Shown here piece after piece: positions 1-9,494 of a stretch of 64,000 bases of DNA; the first letter of the stretch is position 1, and each line of letters begins with the position of its first letter. Below the pieces are notes generated by a model, which was not told the origin of the DNA, did not search any database, and saw nothing but the letters and a program-made list of their open reading frames with translations. The translations under genes and the position numbers were made by a program. The stretch is from Hondaea fermentalgiana (taxonomy: Eukaryota > Sar > Bigyra > Thraustochytrida > Thraustochytriidae): contig NPFB01000102.1 of the NCBI GenBank assembly GCA_014084085.1, positions 2,160 through 66,159 of the forward strand, written 5' to 3'.

Positions 1-52
<52 letters not shown>

Positions 53-53
53 A
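1..53. repeat. (AAAG)n microsatellite at window edge
   Basis: The window opens with about thirteen uninterrupted AAAG units, then degenerates into purine-rich sequence. It is a simple tandem repeat and no coding role is visible. Confidence 0.95.
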
Positions 54-1146
54 GGAAAGCGAGCGAGGGCAGGGCAGGGCGGGGCAGAAGCGGTGCGGGG
101 CAGAGGCGGAAGCGCGGGACGGCAAGCGCAGAGGGGAGCACAAAGCAAGGCGGGAGGCGGAAGGCCGCGGGCTGACGGCGGTATGCGACCGACGGCGGAG
201 AGAGAGGGGGGCGGCGGACGGCTCGGCCCGGGCCACGCTCGGAGCTGTTGTGGGGCGAGCTCCACAGTGGTGTCTGGCGGAAGGGTTGCGGGAGCTGTGG
301 AGGCGGTCCCCGCAGCAAAGCGGAGGAGATAGGCGAGTTTCTGCCGCGAGGCCCTGCAGAGGAAGAAGGGAGGAGAGAAAGGTTGAGAGGGAAGAGGAAA
401 ATGGCGCGAAAGATGGGAAAGAAAGGAGCGTCTGCGAGAAAGAAAAATGAAATGAAAAAGAAAGAAAGCGAGAAGCGGAAGGGCAGAAAGGAGCGCTAGC
501 AAGATGTCAACAAACTCCAAAGGCAAGCAACAGCAGCGGTCGGCGCCCGCGAGAGGTCCACGCGGACGCAGCGAAGACGCAAGCGAGCGAGCGCGCGCAG
601 GACACGGCCGGCCTCGAGGCCAGCCTGCCCGCGCGCGGACGCCCTCCCGCGCTCGCTCCCTCCCTCTCTCCGTCAGCCAGCCAGGCCCAGACCTGGACGT
701 GCCAGATCGGCAAATAAGGCGCCGAGGCAGCTCGACTTGGCCGCCCCTGGCTGGGCGCCCCGCCCCACCCAGCCGGGCAGCCGGGCTGAGCTCGCGCGTC
801 TGCGCGCGAGAGGCGACGTGGAAGGGCGCGCGCTCTGCGCGCCCGCGCACGGGGCCGGCAGGATCCGGCGCGCAGAGCGGAGAGGCGAAGACCTCGTGCG
901 CCCGTCTCGCCCCCTTCTCTCCCTCTTTCTCTCTCTCGTCGGCGAATAGTGTGTCGAAGCAAGCAAGCGAGCAAGCAGGGAACAAGCGCCGGCCACCAGC
1001 ACCGCGCCTGACCTCGGCTTCTCTCGGACTTTAGTGAACGCGGCTGGAGCCCGCGGCAGCCTGGCGTGCGTGCGTGCGTGCGTGCGTGCGTAGGAGCGTA
1101 CGTACGTTCATAGGCCACGCGGAAGCAGATCCCTTTTGGGAGGAGT
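54..1146. other. Purine-rich then GC-rich upstream region, no gene seen
   Basis: About 1.1 kb without a convincing gene. The first 450 bases are strongly G/A-biased on the + strand; bases 540-950 are GC-rich. A (GCGT)n run lies at 1065-1091. Open frames here overlap in many frames and have no recognisable domain, as expected from GC-rich DNA. The stretch probably contains the promoter and 5' UTR of the gene starting at 1147. Confidence 0.6.
1065..1091. repeat. (GCGT)n microsatellite
   Basis: Tandem tetranucleotide of about six and a half units, some 55 bases upstream of the first ATG of the poly-Q gene, so probably within its 5' UTR or core promoter. Confidence 0.85.
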
Positions 1147-1817
1147 ATGCAGACGCAGACGCAGACGACGAGCCAGGCTTTGCGGCATACGCAGAGCACG
1201 TCGTCAAGCCATCAGCATCGAAACCATCAACACCAACATCGGCAACGAAGCACGTCTAACGCACCAATGAGCTGCGTTGGCCCGCCCGTCTTTGAAAAGT
1301 CTAACTCGACACATGTTCCACACGATGCATACCAAAACGCCGGCGTCGTGTGGAAGGCAACGGGAAACATGGTCAGCAACCGCCTCGCGGCCTATGATCG
1401 ATCTTTGAGCGGAAAGAGCGTCAGCGACAGCACAGATCGAGGATCGCAGGCCCCTGCGTTTACTGAACCGTCACAAACGTTCAACCATGACCAAATCCAG
1501 CGTTTGCAGCAGCTCCTCCAACAACAATTCGAGCGTCGCGGTCAGCCCTGTTCCGCACCAAGTTCACATCGAGACTCCCCGACCTCGCAAGACCAGCAGC
1601 AATCACAGCAACAACAACAACAATCACCACAATCGCATTCGCATTCGCAGCCACAGTCTCAAGTTGTCATGATGCCCATGCAGCAACAAACGCCATCGCC
1701 GCAGCAACAATTAACGCCATCTCAACACTCGTCACCTCAGGAGCAGCCCTCGCCTGTTTTGCTTCCACAACAACAACAGCAGCAACAACAACAGCAACAG
1801 CCACCACCACCACCACC

Positions 1818-1854
<37 letters not shown>

Positions 1855-1890
1855 GGTGTATGGCAGCAGCAACCCATGCAGCAGCAACCC

Positions 1891-1921
<31 letters not shown>

Positions 1922-1940
1922 CACTACCACCACCACCACC

Positions 1941-1977
<37 letters not shown>

Positions 1978-2011
1978 GGTGTATGGCAGCAGCAACCCAT
2001 GCAGCAGCAGC

Positions 2012-2048
<37 letters not shown>

Positions 2049-2976
2049 GTTCACTTTTCAGCCTCAATCAAACTCTTCAAACTTTCAGGGCTTCCAAGAG
2101 GTGCAACAACAGCAGTTTCAGCCGTCGCAAACGCAAGGATTTCAATCGATGCCACAACCGCAAATGACCACCTTCTCAGGCCAACAGCCAATAAACTTTC
2201 AGGGCAACAACACTGGGATGATGCCTCAATTCGTGCAATATCAGCCGCAAGGTGGAGAAGGAGGCCTCGTCATGAACGGTAACACCCCGATACAAGGGCA
2301 AAATGAGTATGGGGCAATGCCAAATCAACAACAGTTTATAATGGGCCCGGCCCAACAAATTTCAGTGCCGTGCGGATTCGTGAGCGTACAGAGCCCGCAG
2401 GGCGGTATCTATCTCGTTCCAGCATCCCAGCTGTCTCAGCAGCAAAACATGCCACAGCAGAATCAGCAGCAACAGGCGCAAATTTATGCTCCCCAAATGA
2501 TTTTGACATCCTCGCCAACAGGGCAGGTTGTCTTGCAACAACAAGGCCAGCAGTTCGTCCCTCAGCAATTCGCACAGATGATGCCTGTGGCTGAACAAAA
2601 ATTTAACAATCTCTCGGAGCATGACAGTCATCACTCCGGGTCATCATCGGGTGCTCCCAGCACACGCAAGGGCCACGAAGGCAGCGAGACGCAGATGCTC
2701 AAGCGAAAGCTGAATGATTTCGATCAAAAGGAAAAGACCGTATGGGCGTGCCCGAAATTACGAAAGTCAAAGCGAGGCTCTTCCAAATACCACGGGGTGA
2801 CATGGCATCGACGCGATAGGCGTTGGATTGCCCGCGTCTGGCACGATGGTCGTATTGTCCACCTTGGTTCCTTTGTCCTCGAAGACGAGGCGGGGCGCGT
2901 CGTCACCGAGTGGCTCCGTGCAAATACCTTGAGTCCACCCAGGTCTCTTTCGTCCGACGAGGAGGGCGAGTTCTGA
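1147..2976 (+). CDS. Poly-Q protein with C-terminal AP2/ERF-type DNA-binding domain
   Basis: A 609-residue protein. Residues 1-540 are dominated by Gln, with Pro, His, Ser and Asn; three long poly-Q blocks, two separated by poly-Pro, are encoded by mixed CAA/CAG codons around 1600-2050. Residues about 547-592 read as one AP2/ERF domain: a K-Y-x-G-V-x-W start, three strands with R/W-rich DNA-contact positions, and the H-L-G-x-F turn leading into an E-E/D-A-x-R helix. AP2 domains bind DNA, and poly-Q tracts often act as activation or condensate-forming regions, so a transcription factor is inferred. The ATG at 1147 has A at -3; a second ATG at 1267 would remove 40 Gln/His-rich residues and cannot be excluded. 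No intron is needed. The target genes are unknown. Confidence 0.85.
1588..2050 (+). repeat. CAA/CAG trinucleotide tracts (poly-Q coding)
   Basis: Dense CAA/CAG runs interrupted by CCA/CCG blocks. One module, a V-W-Q-Q-Q-P-M peptide followed by a Q-run, occurs twice (near 1857 and 1980), indicating internal duplication. These tracts are likely to vary in length between strains. Confidence 0.9.
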
Positions 2977-3344
2977 TTTGATCCGCATACACGCACACAC
3001 GCAGGCGCGCGCGCTGTGGACAATGAAAGACGACCACAAGAGGAGGAGACTTTTTTTTTTGATGTCTTTGAATTCTATATTTCAGTGATCTGCTCTGGAT
3101 CGTTGTGCGTGCAACACATGATGTGAAGTGAAGAAGAACAAACAAACGGTACAAACAAACACACAAACGAGCGAACAAGCAGAATCCCCCTCTCTCCCCC
3201 CCCCCCCCAAAAAAAAGAAAACACAAAGCAAAAAAAGTAAGAACAAGAAAAGAATTGAACGGTTTTCTCTCCTCTTTTCCTAGATTTTTTCGTTGACTTG
3301 ACCCAGTTGTTTGATTCTCGGAAATGGAATGCCTAGCGCCCTTT
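2977..3344. other. Convergent 3' region between AP2 gene and desaturase
   Basis: This 368-base stretch separates two converging genes and should hold both 3' UTRs. A poly-C run followed by poly-A lies near 3199-3217. No further gene is seen. Confidence 0.6.
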
Positions 3345-4910
3345 TCAAGCCCGCGTCGCATGCTGCCACGCCTCATGCACCTCCTCGTTGCCAAGTTGAC
3401 GAAGATGCTCAAGCATCTTCCAGTACGCAGACCACAGCGAGGCCTCGTGCTGATACGGAACGCCATACTCGGCACACGTAGACTCTACGACGTCCTGAAT
3501 GTGATAGTACGTCTGATGGCTCAGGCCAGGGAACAAATGATGCTCAATTTGGTGATTGAGACCTCCGGAAAAGTGGTTCCAGAACCACGATCCCACACTC
3601 CAATTCACAGAAGTCTGACACTGCACGGCGGCCCAGTCGTCGAGCGGGACGGACTTGACCGCAGTGCCCGCCTTTGACGCCTGGGCAGAGGCCTCTTCGC
3701 GCGTCTCGTGCATCGGCGTGACACCGTGGAGCGTCTTGGGGGGCGCCATCGTTCCCTTCACCGCGTCCTTTGAAGCGTACGACACGCCCTCAATGATGTG
3801 GTTCACAATGAACATGGTCGCGAGCACCTCGCCGCACGTGAAATGCGCAATAGCAAAGAGCTTGAGGCCTTGCCACGGACCGAGCATATAGCAGGGAAGC
3901 CCGACCATGTACAGCACAGTGAGGGCTTTCATGATCCAGAAACGAGCCACGTACATGGGGCTGGCGTATCTGCACTCGGCGTCGATCTGAAAGAGACGCT
4001 TGCGAAGGACCACGCCCACATCCTGAGTGACGACCTTGTTGATGGTCATGAAGCCAAAGATAAAGGGTCCATAAATGTGCTGGAAACGATGGTACCAGCG
4101 CTTTTGATGCCATGGGTGAAGACGCATCATCGGGTACGTCGAAAACACGTCCGGGTCGCTCTCCTGATCCGCCGTCTGTGTGTCCATCTTCTTGCCGCTC
4201 ACCTTTTGCAGGCCATTGTCCTCCTCGATCAGGTTCGTGTACGGGTGGTGGCCGAGCACGTGCTGGAACTCCCACGTCATGCCACTGGCGCCGATCATAT
4301 CCAGCGTCCAGCCAGCAACCTTGTTCACCCATCGCGTCTGCGCAAAGGCGCCGTGATTGCCATCGTGCTGGATGCATGTGCCCACAAAGGCGGCAAAAAC
4401 GCCCAGGAACATGGCTGCGAAAATGCCGCCAAAGGACGGGTCCAAGGTGCACATGAGGTACAAGGACGACCAAAAGCCCACGAGCAGGAGAAACGCCTTG
4501 GTCCACAGCTCGTAGCCGCCGCGCCGCGCCACGCCCCGCTCCTTGAGGCGCGCCACGACCCGCTCGCGCATCACCTTGTAGAAATCGCTGTTCCACGTGT
4601 AGTACGAGGCCGAGGAGAGGCCCGAGAGTGTCCGTTTTTCCTTCTCGTTCGCGCCTCCCTGGCCGTCGGGAAGCTTGCCAATGCGATACTTGCGCAGCAC
4701 CGCATCCGAGACGCCGCGCACATGGTATGTCTCGTACAGCACGGTGGCTTCTTTGCCCGCGGCCAGCAAAATGATGTCGCCGCCCGGGTGGACGCTCGCA
4801 AACTTGGTCACATCGTACACGTGTCCATGGATCGCGCACCAGGCGTCGTCCGGCTTGTTGTGCGCGCGGACCTTTTCAAACGGGATCTCCTCGTCGTACC
4901 CGACCGTCAT
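3345..4910 (-). CDS. FAD4: Delta-4 fatty acid desaturase with N-terminal cytochrome b5 domain
   Basis: A 521-residue front-end desaturase. Residues about 8-90 form a cytochrome b5 domain with the haem-binding H-P-G-G motif at 41-44. The membrane desaturase domain carries three histidine boxes: H-D-G-N-H (182-186), H-V-L-G-H-H (217-222) and the front-end-specific Q-I-E-H-H (454-458), where Gln replaces the first His. Enzymes of this kind insert the delta-4 double bond into docosapentaenoate to give DHA in the ER membrane, taking electrons through the fused b5 domain. From memory, sequence and length resemble the Thraustochytrium delta-4 enzyme (about 519 residues) far better than delta-5 or delta-6 enzymes; I could not align them. 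The start is the M-T-V-G-Y ATG at 4910; the frame opens upstream only from a GTG. Intronless. Expression could test delta-4 versus delta-5 specificity. Confidence 0.93.
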   Translation of the reverse strand: MTVGYDEEIPFEKVRAHNKPDDAWCAIHGHVYDVTKFASVHPGGDIILLAAGKEATVLYETYHVRGVSDAVLRKYRIGKLPDGQGGANEKEKRTLSGLSSASYYTWNSDFYKVMRERVVARLKERGVARRGGYELWTKAFLLLVGFWSSLYLMCTLDPSFGGIFAAMFLGVFAAFVGTCIQHDGNHGAFAQTRWVNKVAGWTLDMIGASGMTWEFQHVLGHHPYTNLIEEDNGLQKVSGKKMDTQTADQESDPDVFSTYPMMRLHPWHQKRWYHRFQHIYGPFIFGFMTINKVVTQDVGVVLRKRLFQIDAECRYASPMYVARFWIMKALTVLYMVGLPCYMLGPWQGLKLFAIAHFTCGEVLATMFIVNHIIEGVSYASKDAVKGTMAPPKTLHGVTPMHETREEASAQASKAGTAVKSVPLDDWAAVQCQTSVNWSVGSWFWNHFSGGLNHQIEHHLFPGLSHQTYYHIQDVVESTCAEYGVPYQHEASLWSAYWKMLEHLRQLGNEEVHEAWQHATRA

Positions 4911-5982
4911 CGTCTTCTGCGCCTGGTTTTTCTCCCCCTTCTTTCTGCAACCATGGATGACGTCATCCAAGAGCACGCGCGATCGTTAGTTCTTTCATCC
5001 GATTTCTCATGCAGGACTGGGCCAAGGCGCAGCCGGGCGACCAGCCTCTCGTCGCTCGCTCGCTCGCTCGCTCGCTCACTCGCACGCACGCAAGCTCACG
5101 CGCAAGCTTACGCGCAAGCTCGCGCGCAAGCTCACGCGCCCACGCTCGAGCTCGTCTTGCCGCACGAGGTACTTACCAAGTTGGCGAGGTTCTGGTTCTG
5201 CAATCTCGTCGATCTTCCCTCACCGAGCCGGCCGGCCAGGCGTCCGTCCCGCCGACTTCGTTCGGCAGCCGCGCGGGGATCGACGTCGAGGCCCGCGCGA
5301 GCTCGCTCCCGCCTCGCGCAGCTGCAGCTCGCGGTGCGGTCTGCGGCCTTGTCGAGGCTGCGCTGCTGCTGCAGCTGCTTCCCGGCGGAGACGGGGTCGC
5401 ACCCACCGTGGCCGCTCCCTGTCTTCTCTCGCCTTGCCTCGGCTTGGTTACAGTTAGTTATGGGCAGGCCTATCTTCCCTGGGCGCGCGAGTCCTGAAAA
5501 CCCGGCCGCCTCGAGCCGCGTCGGGCCCGCGCGGCGCGCGCTTCCGGGCTCCGCGGCGCCGGGACCCGGGCGGCGCGAGGGAGAGAGCAGCGGCGGCGGC
5601 GAGAGGAGGGGAGAGGAGAGGCGAGGAGAGGGGCGCGGCGCGGCGGCTTCGCTTCGAGGGCGAGGCCAGGGCACTTCACTTCGCTTCACTTCGCTTTCAC
5701 GCGCGCGTCACTTCACTTTGGGAAAGGAGCAAATGAACAAATGGCAACGAGCTGTAGTTCTCGTTCACGGGGCCACAGGAGGAGGAGCAGCAGCAGCCTG
5801 CTGAAAACGCGCGCCGCGCCAATCGTAATCTGCGGCAGACTCCGCACCACTCATTTGTAAGCTGGGATTGAATGCCGCGGTGTCTGGTTCGCCTTGCACG
5901 GGAAAAGGGCGCGAGGAGGGTGCGTCTGCTGGCTCGCCGCGGTGTGCGGAACGCATTTCAAGGGCGCTCTCGGCCTTTTAAA
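4911..5982. other. GC-rich upstream region of the desaturase, no gene seen
   Basis: Very GC-rich with simple repeats: (CGCT)n near 5053-5076, a 12-base tandem repeat at 5089-5136, GA-rich purine runs near 5575-5640, and repeated CACTTCACTTCGC blocks near 5675-5715. Long frames exist on both strands but are low-complexity Arg/Ala/Ser/Pro without domains. It probably contains the desaturase promoter. Confidence 0.6.
5089..5136. repeat. 12-bp tandem repeat, four units
   Basis: Four consecutive 12-mers of consensus CGCAAGCTYRCG (5089, 5101, 5113, 5125), differing at one or two positions. They lie about 180 bases upstream of the desaturase start codon. Confidence 0.85.
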
Positions 5983-6058
5983 TATTTTATTACAAGACCC
6001 AATATATTTGCAATACCATACAAATTTATATCCCCTGGGTCTTGTAGGATATAAAACA
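5983..6058. repeat. AT-rich imperfect inverted repeat (hairpin)
   Basis: Perfect 11-base arms, 5991-6001 and 6036-6046 (TACAAGACCCA and its complement), with outer TTTTAT/ATAAAA extensions and an inner ATATATTTG/CAAATTTATAT pairing. The AT-rich patch stands out in a strongly GC-rich region. It could be a transcript hairpin, a small miniature-element remnant or an architectural site; nothing in the sequence decides. Confidence 0.6.
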
Positions 6059-7007
6059 TATGCTCTACTGCGGGCGGCGCGGAGGGTCCCAGCGGTGGTG
6101 ATTGGGGTTGCGCAGAGCTGATTTTATGATGATGATCATCATGATTGATGATGGATCGCTTCTTCTTCGTCCATCCATGTGCACGGCAGGTCGCAGCGCG
6201 CGATTCGTGGAGGCGGTGGCAATTCTCCCAAGCTGGGAGAGAGGGAGGGAACCCACGGTTCGAGTCTCGCCCCTTGGATCCCTCCACACGGCACTGCGCT
6301 GCTCTGCCATGCTTGCCATGCTTTGTCATGCCCCCGCCATGTCGGCGACGACGGAAACTTCAGCCAAGCAGCCAACCAGTCAGCCAGCAAGTTCTTTCCT
6401 CGAAGAAAAGGGCTGCGCGGCCCTAGATGCAGTGCCAAAGAGCCTGGTTCGCAGCCTTGCCGACGGAGATTGGGCCCGAGAGGGGCTGGCGGTGCACTAA
6501 ACTGCGATGGACTCGAATCCATTTCTGTGCTTCAAGAGCTACAAGGTGGGATGGCGGCGGACGTAGCTCCATGCAGAGGCAGGAAATGGGATAGAAAATG
6601 GAGTCCCATGTGGGGGCAACAGGATGGACACCTACGGAAATCGGATCCCGCCATGCCTTGCCTTGCTTTCCCTCGCCTCGCGGACTTTCCTCGCGGACGA
6701 GGCCCGGCCAAGGGACGAGACAATGCCCTTTTGACTGCCTCGGAGCGCCCACGCTCATCCCGGGAGCGCTCCCACGCGCGCTCGCCCCTGCCATTCCACC
6801 TGCTCGACGGCCTGCCGGCGGCCCGTTTGCTCTTCGTCGTTTTCACCATCACCGCAACCACGACGCAAAGTTAGGGACCCAGCGGCGTGGACGGCGAGCG
6901 TGGCGCGCTCCGGGGAAACGTCGCCGCCCACGCATTGTGACACATTCGTCCGCACGTAAAGCGGCCCAAGTAAGGAAAAGAGGCCATAAAGAGGAGATTG
7001 CTCTGCA
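6059..7007. other. Intergenic region upstream of kinase gene, no gene seen
   Basis: About 950 bases without a supported gene. Frames of up to 231 codons exist but are compositionally random. Two tRNA-like T-loop strings (near 6258 and, on the minus strand, near 6511) do not fold into full tRNAs. A small CTCCCA/TGGGAG hairpin lies near 6226-6240. Confidence 0.55.
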
Positions 7008-9056
7008 ATGGTTGTTGTCATCAGGACGCTCAACCACAAAGACAATGAACTCCAGGCCGACGTCCTTCTTGCGCAGGTCCTCCGCAATGCAGGCCACGAA
7101 TGCGAAATTGTAGCTGGCAGCTCGGTCATGGGCGCCAGCAACAAGGAATCAGTCGTGCTGCTGCATCTGCAACTCGATGCCCCTCTGGAGTCGCACTCCT
7201 CTGCATCCAAGAGCAGGTCGAGACGATCCTTCTCCATTGATAGCGGGGACATGTCGTACAGCAAGGGCAACGAGGAGAGACTCCGCAACGCTCGAGAGCT
7301 CGAGAACGCTCTCGCGAGAAAAACGCGTGAGGCCCAGGAACTCGACCATAACCTCAAGGTGGCTCTTAAATCGATCAAGACCTTTCACCGTCAACAAAAT
7401 GAGCTCTTTGAAGAGTTCGTGGCTCTCCGAGAAAAGTACGATGCGCACAAGCTCAAGCTGCGCCAGGTGCTTTGGGACTACATCCCCAACCACATTGCCG
7501 GCTTCGAAAGCATCCCCGCCATGCAGACCGATCTCCGCGAGACCGACGAAGAGGTCGGCGACTGGCTCGCTGGGCGCGTGCTTGGCGAAGGGCAATTTGC
7601 CACGGTCAAAGCTGTGCGGGACGGCCCCGCGCTCCTTTTGGCCAAGAGCGGCTTTCTTCCCGAGGATCTCGCCGTGAAGCGCATCATCAAGGACAGAGTC
7701 ACCGATGTTCGCAACATGGGCCGCGTCAACAACGAAATTCGCCTCCTGCGAGATCTTGACCACCCCTGCATCGCCCGGCTTGTCGACGTCTGTCACACTG
7801 AAAAGTACCTATATCTCGTCCAGGAAAAGGGCGGCATGGACCTTTTCGAGCATTATCGCGTGCGTCCTGGCCCTGCCGAGGAGAAATTCGTGCAGAGCGT
7901 CTTTAAGCAGCTTTGCTCCGCCGTGCGATACTTGTTCACGCACGAGGTCGTTCATCGCGACATCAAGCCCGAGAACATTCTCATCGACGCTCGAGGCCAT
8001 GTCAAGCTCGTCGACTTTGGGCTCAGCACGTACCACGCCAAGCACATGACGCTCGACGATTTTTGTGGCACCCCTGGTTTTTTTGCACCCGAGATGCTTG
8101 TTGATCCAGCATATTCGAGTGAGACGCTCGATGTCTGGAGCCTCGGATGCGTGCTGCTCGAGATGCTCCTCGGACATGGCCGCTTCGCGGAGGTTTGGAT
8201 GCCTGCATACGCATACGAGCACCTGCATGACGCCCAGCAATTCGATCGCGAGCTGCTCCGCTGTGTTGGCGCTGTCAAAGCTATTTTCGGTCAACAATTG
8301 ATGACTACGCGTCCTCGTGCCGGAACGGGCCAAAGTGTCGAGGAAAAGGAAGGCGAAGAGCAAGAAGGCGAGGATGTCCTTGGAGGCCATTCGCACAAAC
8401 GCAGCTATAACGCTCACGATAATGTCGTCTCAAGCGTTGCATGCTCTGGCCTCGTCGGGACAAACTCGGCGCCGAACCTGCTCGCGTCCAAGGACGAAGT
8501 TCTTCATCACCATCCGAGAATGCGTCGAAGCAGCGAAGTGTATCCGCATGCCATCACGCACCATATCAACTTTAAGTCGTGCGTGTACGCCATGGAAGAG
8601 CAAGCGACTCGATCCGCGGAGTGCAAGGACTTCCTTCTCGCGCTCCTTGTGCGCAATCCCGCTTCGCGCCTCCGAACTCATGAGCTCGAGGACCACCCCT
8701 TTATTACCAATCACACAATCATGCCGGCTGTCGTCTCTAAATCGTCCGAGTCCTTTTCAGCGGGCCCAGTCGTAGCGGCGGCAGCAGCAGTAGGAGGAGG
8801 AGGAAAAGGTTCAGGAGGACTAGGACTTGCCTTCACCATGCCTGTATCCTCGTCGCACAATGCTAAACGATCAGGGCCTGCGGCGCTACAATCTTCTGCG
8901 CTGCAGGTCGAAACAGAAGCTGACTTGCTCCTCGAAGATGGCCTTCGCGATAGATTGCCACCACTTTCGCCTGCATCTCCAAAGGTCGAAGGGATGCAGG
9001 AGCTCGTCAAGGTGGGAGATGATCTGCTTGCACTTCATCATCTCAACATGGCATGA
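7008..9056 (+). CDS. Serine/threonine protein kinase with N-terminal coiled coil and long C-lobe insertion
   Basis: A 682-residue protein. Residues about 85-160 look like a coiled coil. The kinase domain starts near residue 181 with a G-E-G-x-F-A-x-V glycine loop, then the A-V-K-R lysine, H-R-D-I-K-P-E-N catalytic loop, V-D-F-G metal-binding motif and C-G-T-P-G-F-F-A-P-E activation segment, so it should be catalytically active. Between the D-V-W-S-L-G-C helix and the final R-x-R-T-x-E-L-x-x-H-P-F helix (near residue 565) lies an unusual insertion of about 130 residues rich in Glu, Gly, Ser and His. The last 110 residues are low-complexity. The general look is CAMK/PLK-like, but I cannot assign a subfamily or substrate. 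The first 80 residues are not conserved-looking; an ATG at 7128 is an alternative start. Confidence 0.85.
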   Translation: MVVVIRTLNHKDNELQADVLLAQVLRNAGHECEIVAGSSVMGASNKESVVLLHLQLDAPLESHSSASKSRSRRSFSIDSGDMSYSKGNEERLRNARELENALARKTREAQELDHNLKVALKSIKTFHRQQNELFEEFVALREKYDAHKLKLRQVLWDYIPNHIAGFESIPAMQTDLRETDEEVGDWLAGRVLGEGQFATVKAVRDGPALLLAKSGFLPEDLAVKRIIKDRVTDVRNMGRVNNEIRLLRDLDHPCIARLVDVCHTEKYLYLVQEKGGMDLFEHYRVRPGPAEEKFVQSVFKQLCSAVRYLFTHEVVHRDIKPENILIDARGHVKLVDFGLSTYHAKHMTLDDFCGTPGFFAPEMLVDPAYSSETLDVWSLGCVLLEMLLGHGRFAEVWMPAYAYEHLHDAQQFDRELLRCVGAVKAIFGQQLMTTRPRAGTGQSVEEKEGEEQEGEDVLGGHSHKRSYNAHDNVVSSVACSGLVGTNSAPNLLASKDEVLHHHPRMRRSSEVYPHAITHHINFKSCVYAMEEQATRSAECKDFLLALLVRNPASRLRTHELEDHPFITNHTIMPAVVSKSSESFSAGPVVAAAAAVGGGGKGSGGLGLAFTMPVSSSHNAKRSGPAALQSSALQVETEADLLLEDGLRDRLPPLSPASPKVEGMQELVKVGDDLLALHHLNMA

Positions 9057-9494
9057 CATGGCAACCTGCAAATCTCCACCCCAATTTACTAGCAATAAGC
9101 TACATTGCACAGAGACTTGGCTGGAAGAATACATACTGAAAACGGCAAACTGTAGATTTCATTGTTGGTGTTGTTGGCGTCTACGTCTCATCGAAAGTAA
9201 GCTTACGTTGCATTTCTCTTTCACTCCTTCCTTCCTTCTTTCTTGGTCCGACCGGTACTCTCGAGACAGACGGTCGCAGGCTCACACGGCAGATATGCCA
9301 CTTGAATGTTGTTGGTACGTATGTATGTTTATTTGTTTGCTTGTTTGTTTGTTCGTTCGTTGATTTGTTTCTTGGTCAGTTTGGGTGTTTGCTGACTTGC
9401 CGTCGTCGACACTTCAAGTCGCTCCTTGATCTCTGCAGACTGGCCGGCCTCTACGAAGGACAGGCAAGGAAAGTGGGGCCTGTAAATCGTGCGT
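9057..9494. other. Convergent 3' region
   Basis: Lies between two converging genes. It contains T-rich stretches, including repeated TTTG/TTCG units around 9318-9380, and no further coding potential. Confidence 0.6.

Noticed and set aside
506..1199. 230-codon minus-strand and 176-codon plus-strand frames near the left end
   Set aside because: Overlapping low-complexity frames in GC-rich DNA with Cys/Val or Arg/Ser repeats from the (GCGT)n tract; neither has a domain.
5052..5136. CRISPR-like array
   Set aside because: The units are 4-base and 12-base tandem repeats without spacers, in a eukaryotic genome.
3798..5804. 668-codon frame on the + strand opposite the desaturase
   Set aside because: It is the antisense shadow of the delta-4 desaturase, extended into GC-rich noise; no domain is recognisable.
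6225..6285. Possible tRNA gene (T-loop-like string GGTTCGAGTCT)
   Set aside because: The supposed T-stem does not pair, no acceptor stem can be formed, and the nearby CTCCCA/TGGGAG hairpin has a 3-base loop, unlike an anticodon arm.
6495..6560. Possible minus-strand tRNA (GGATTCGAGTCC)
   Set aside because: It would need an eight-base T-loop and has no matching D-arm or acceptor stem upstream.
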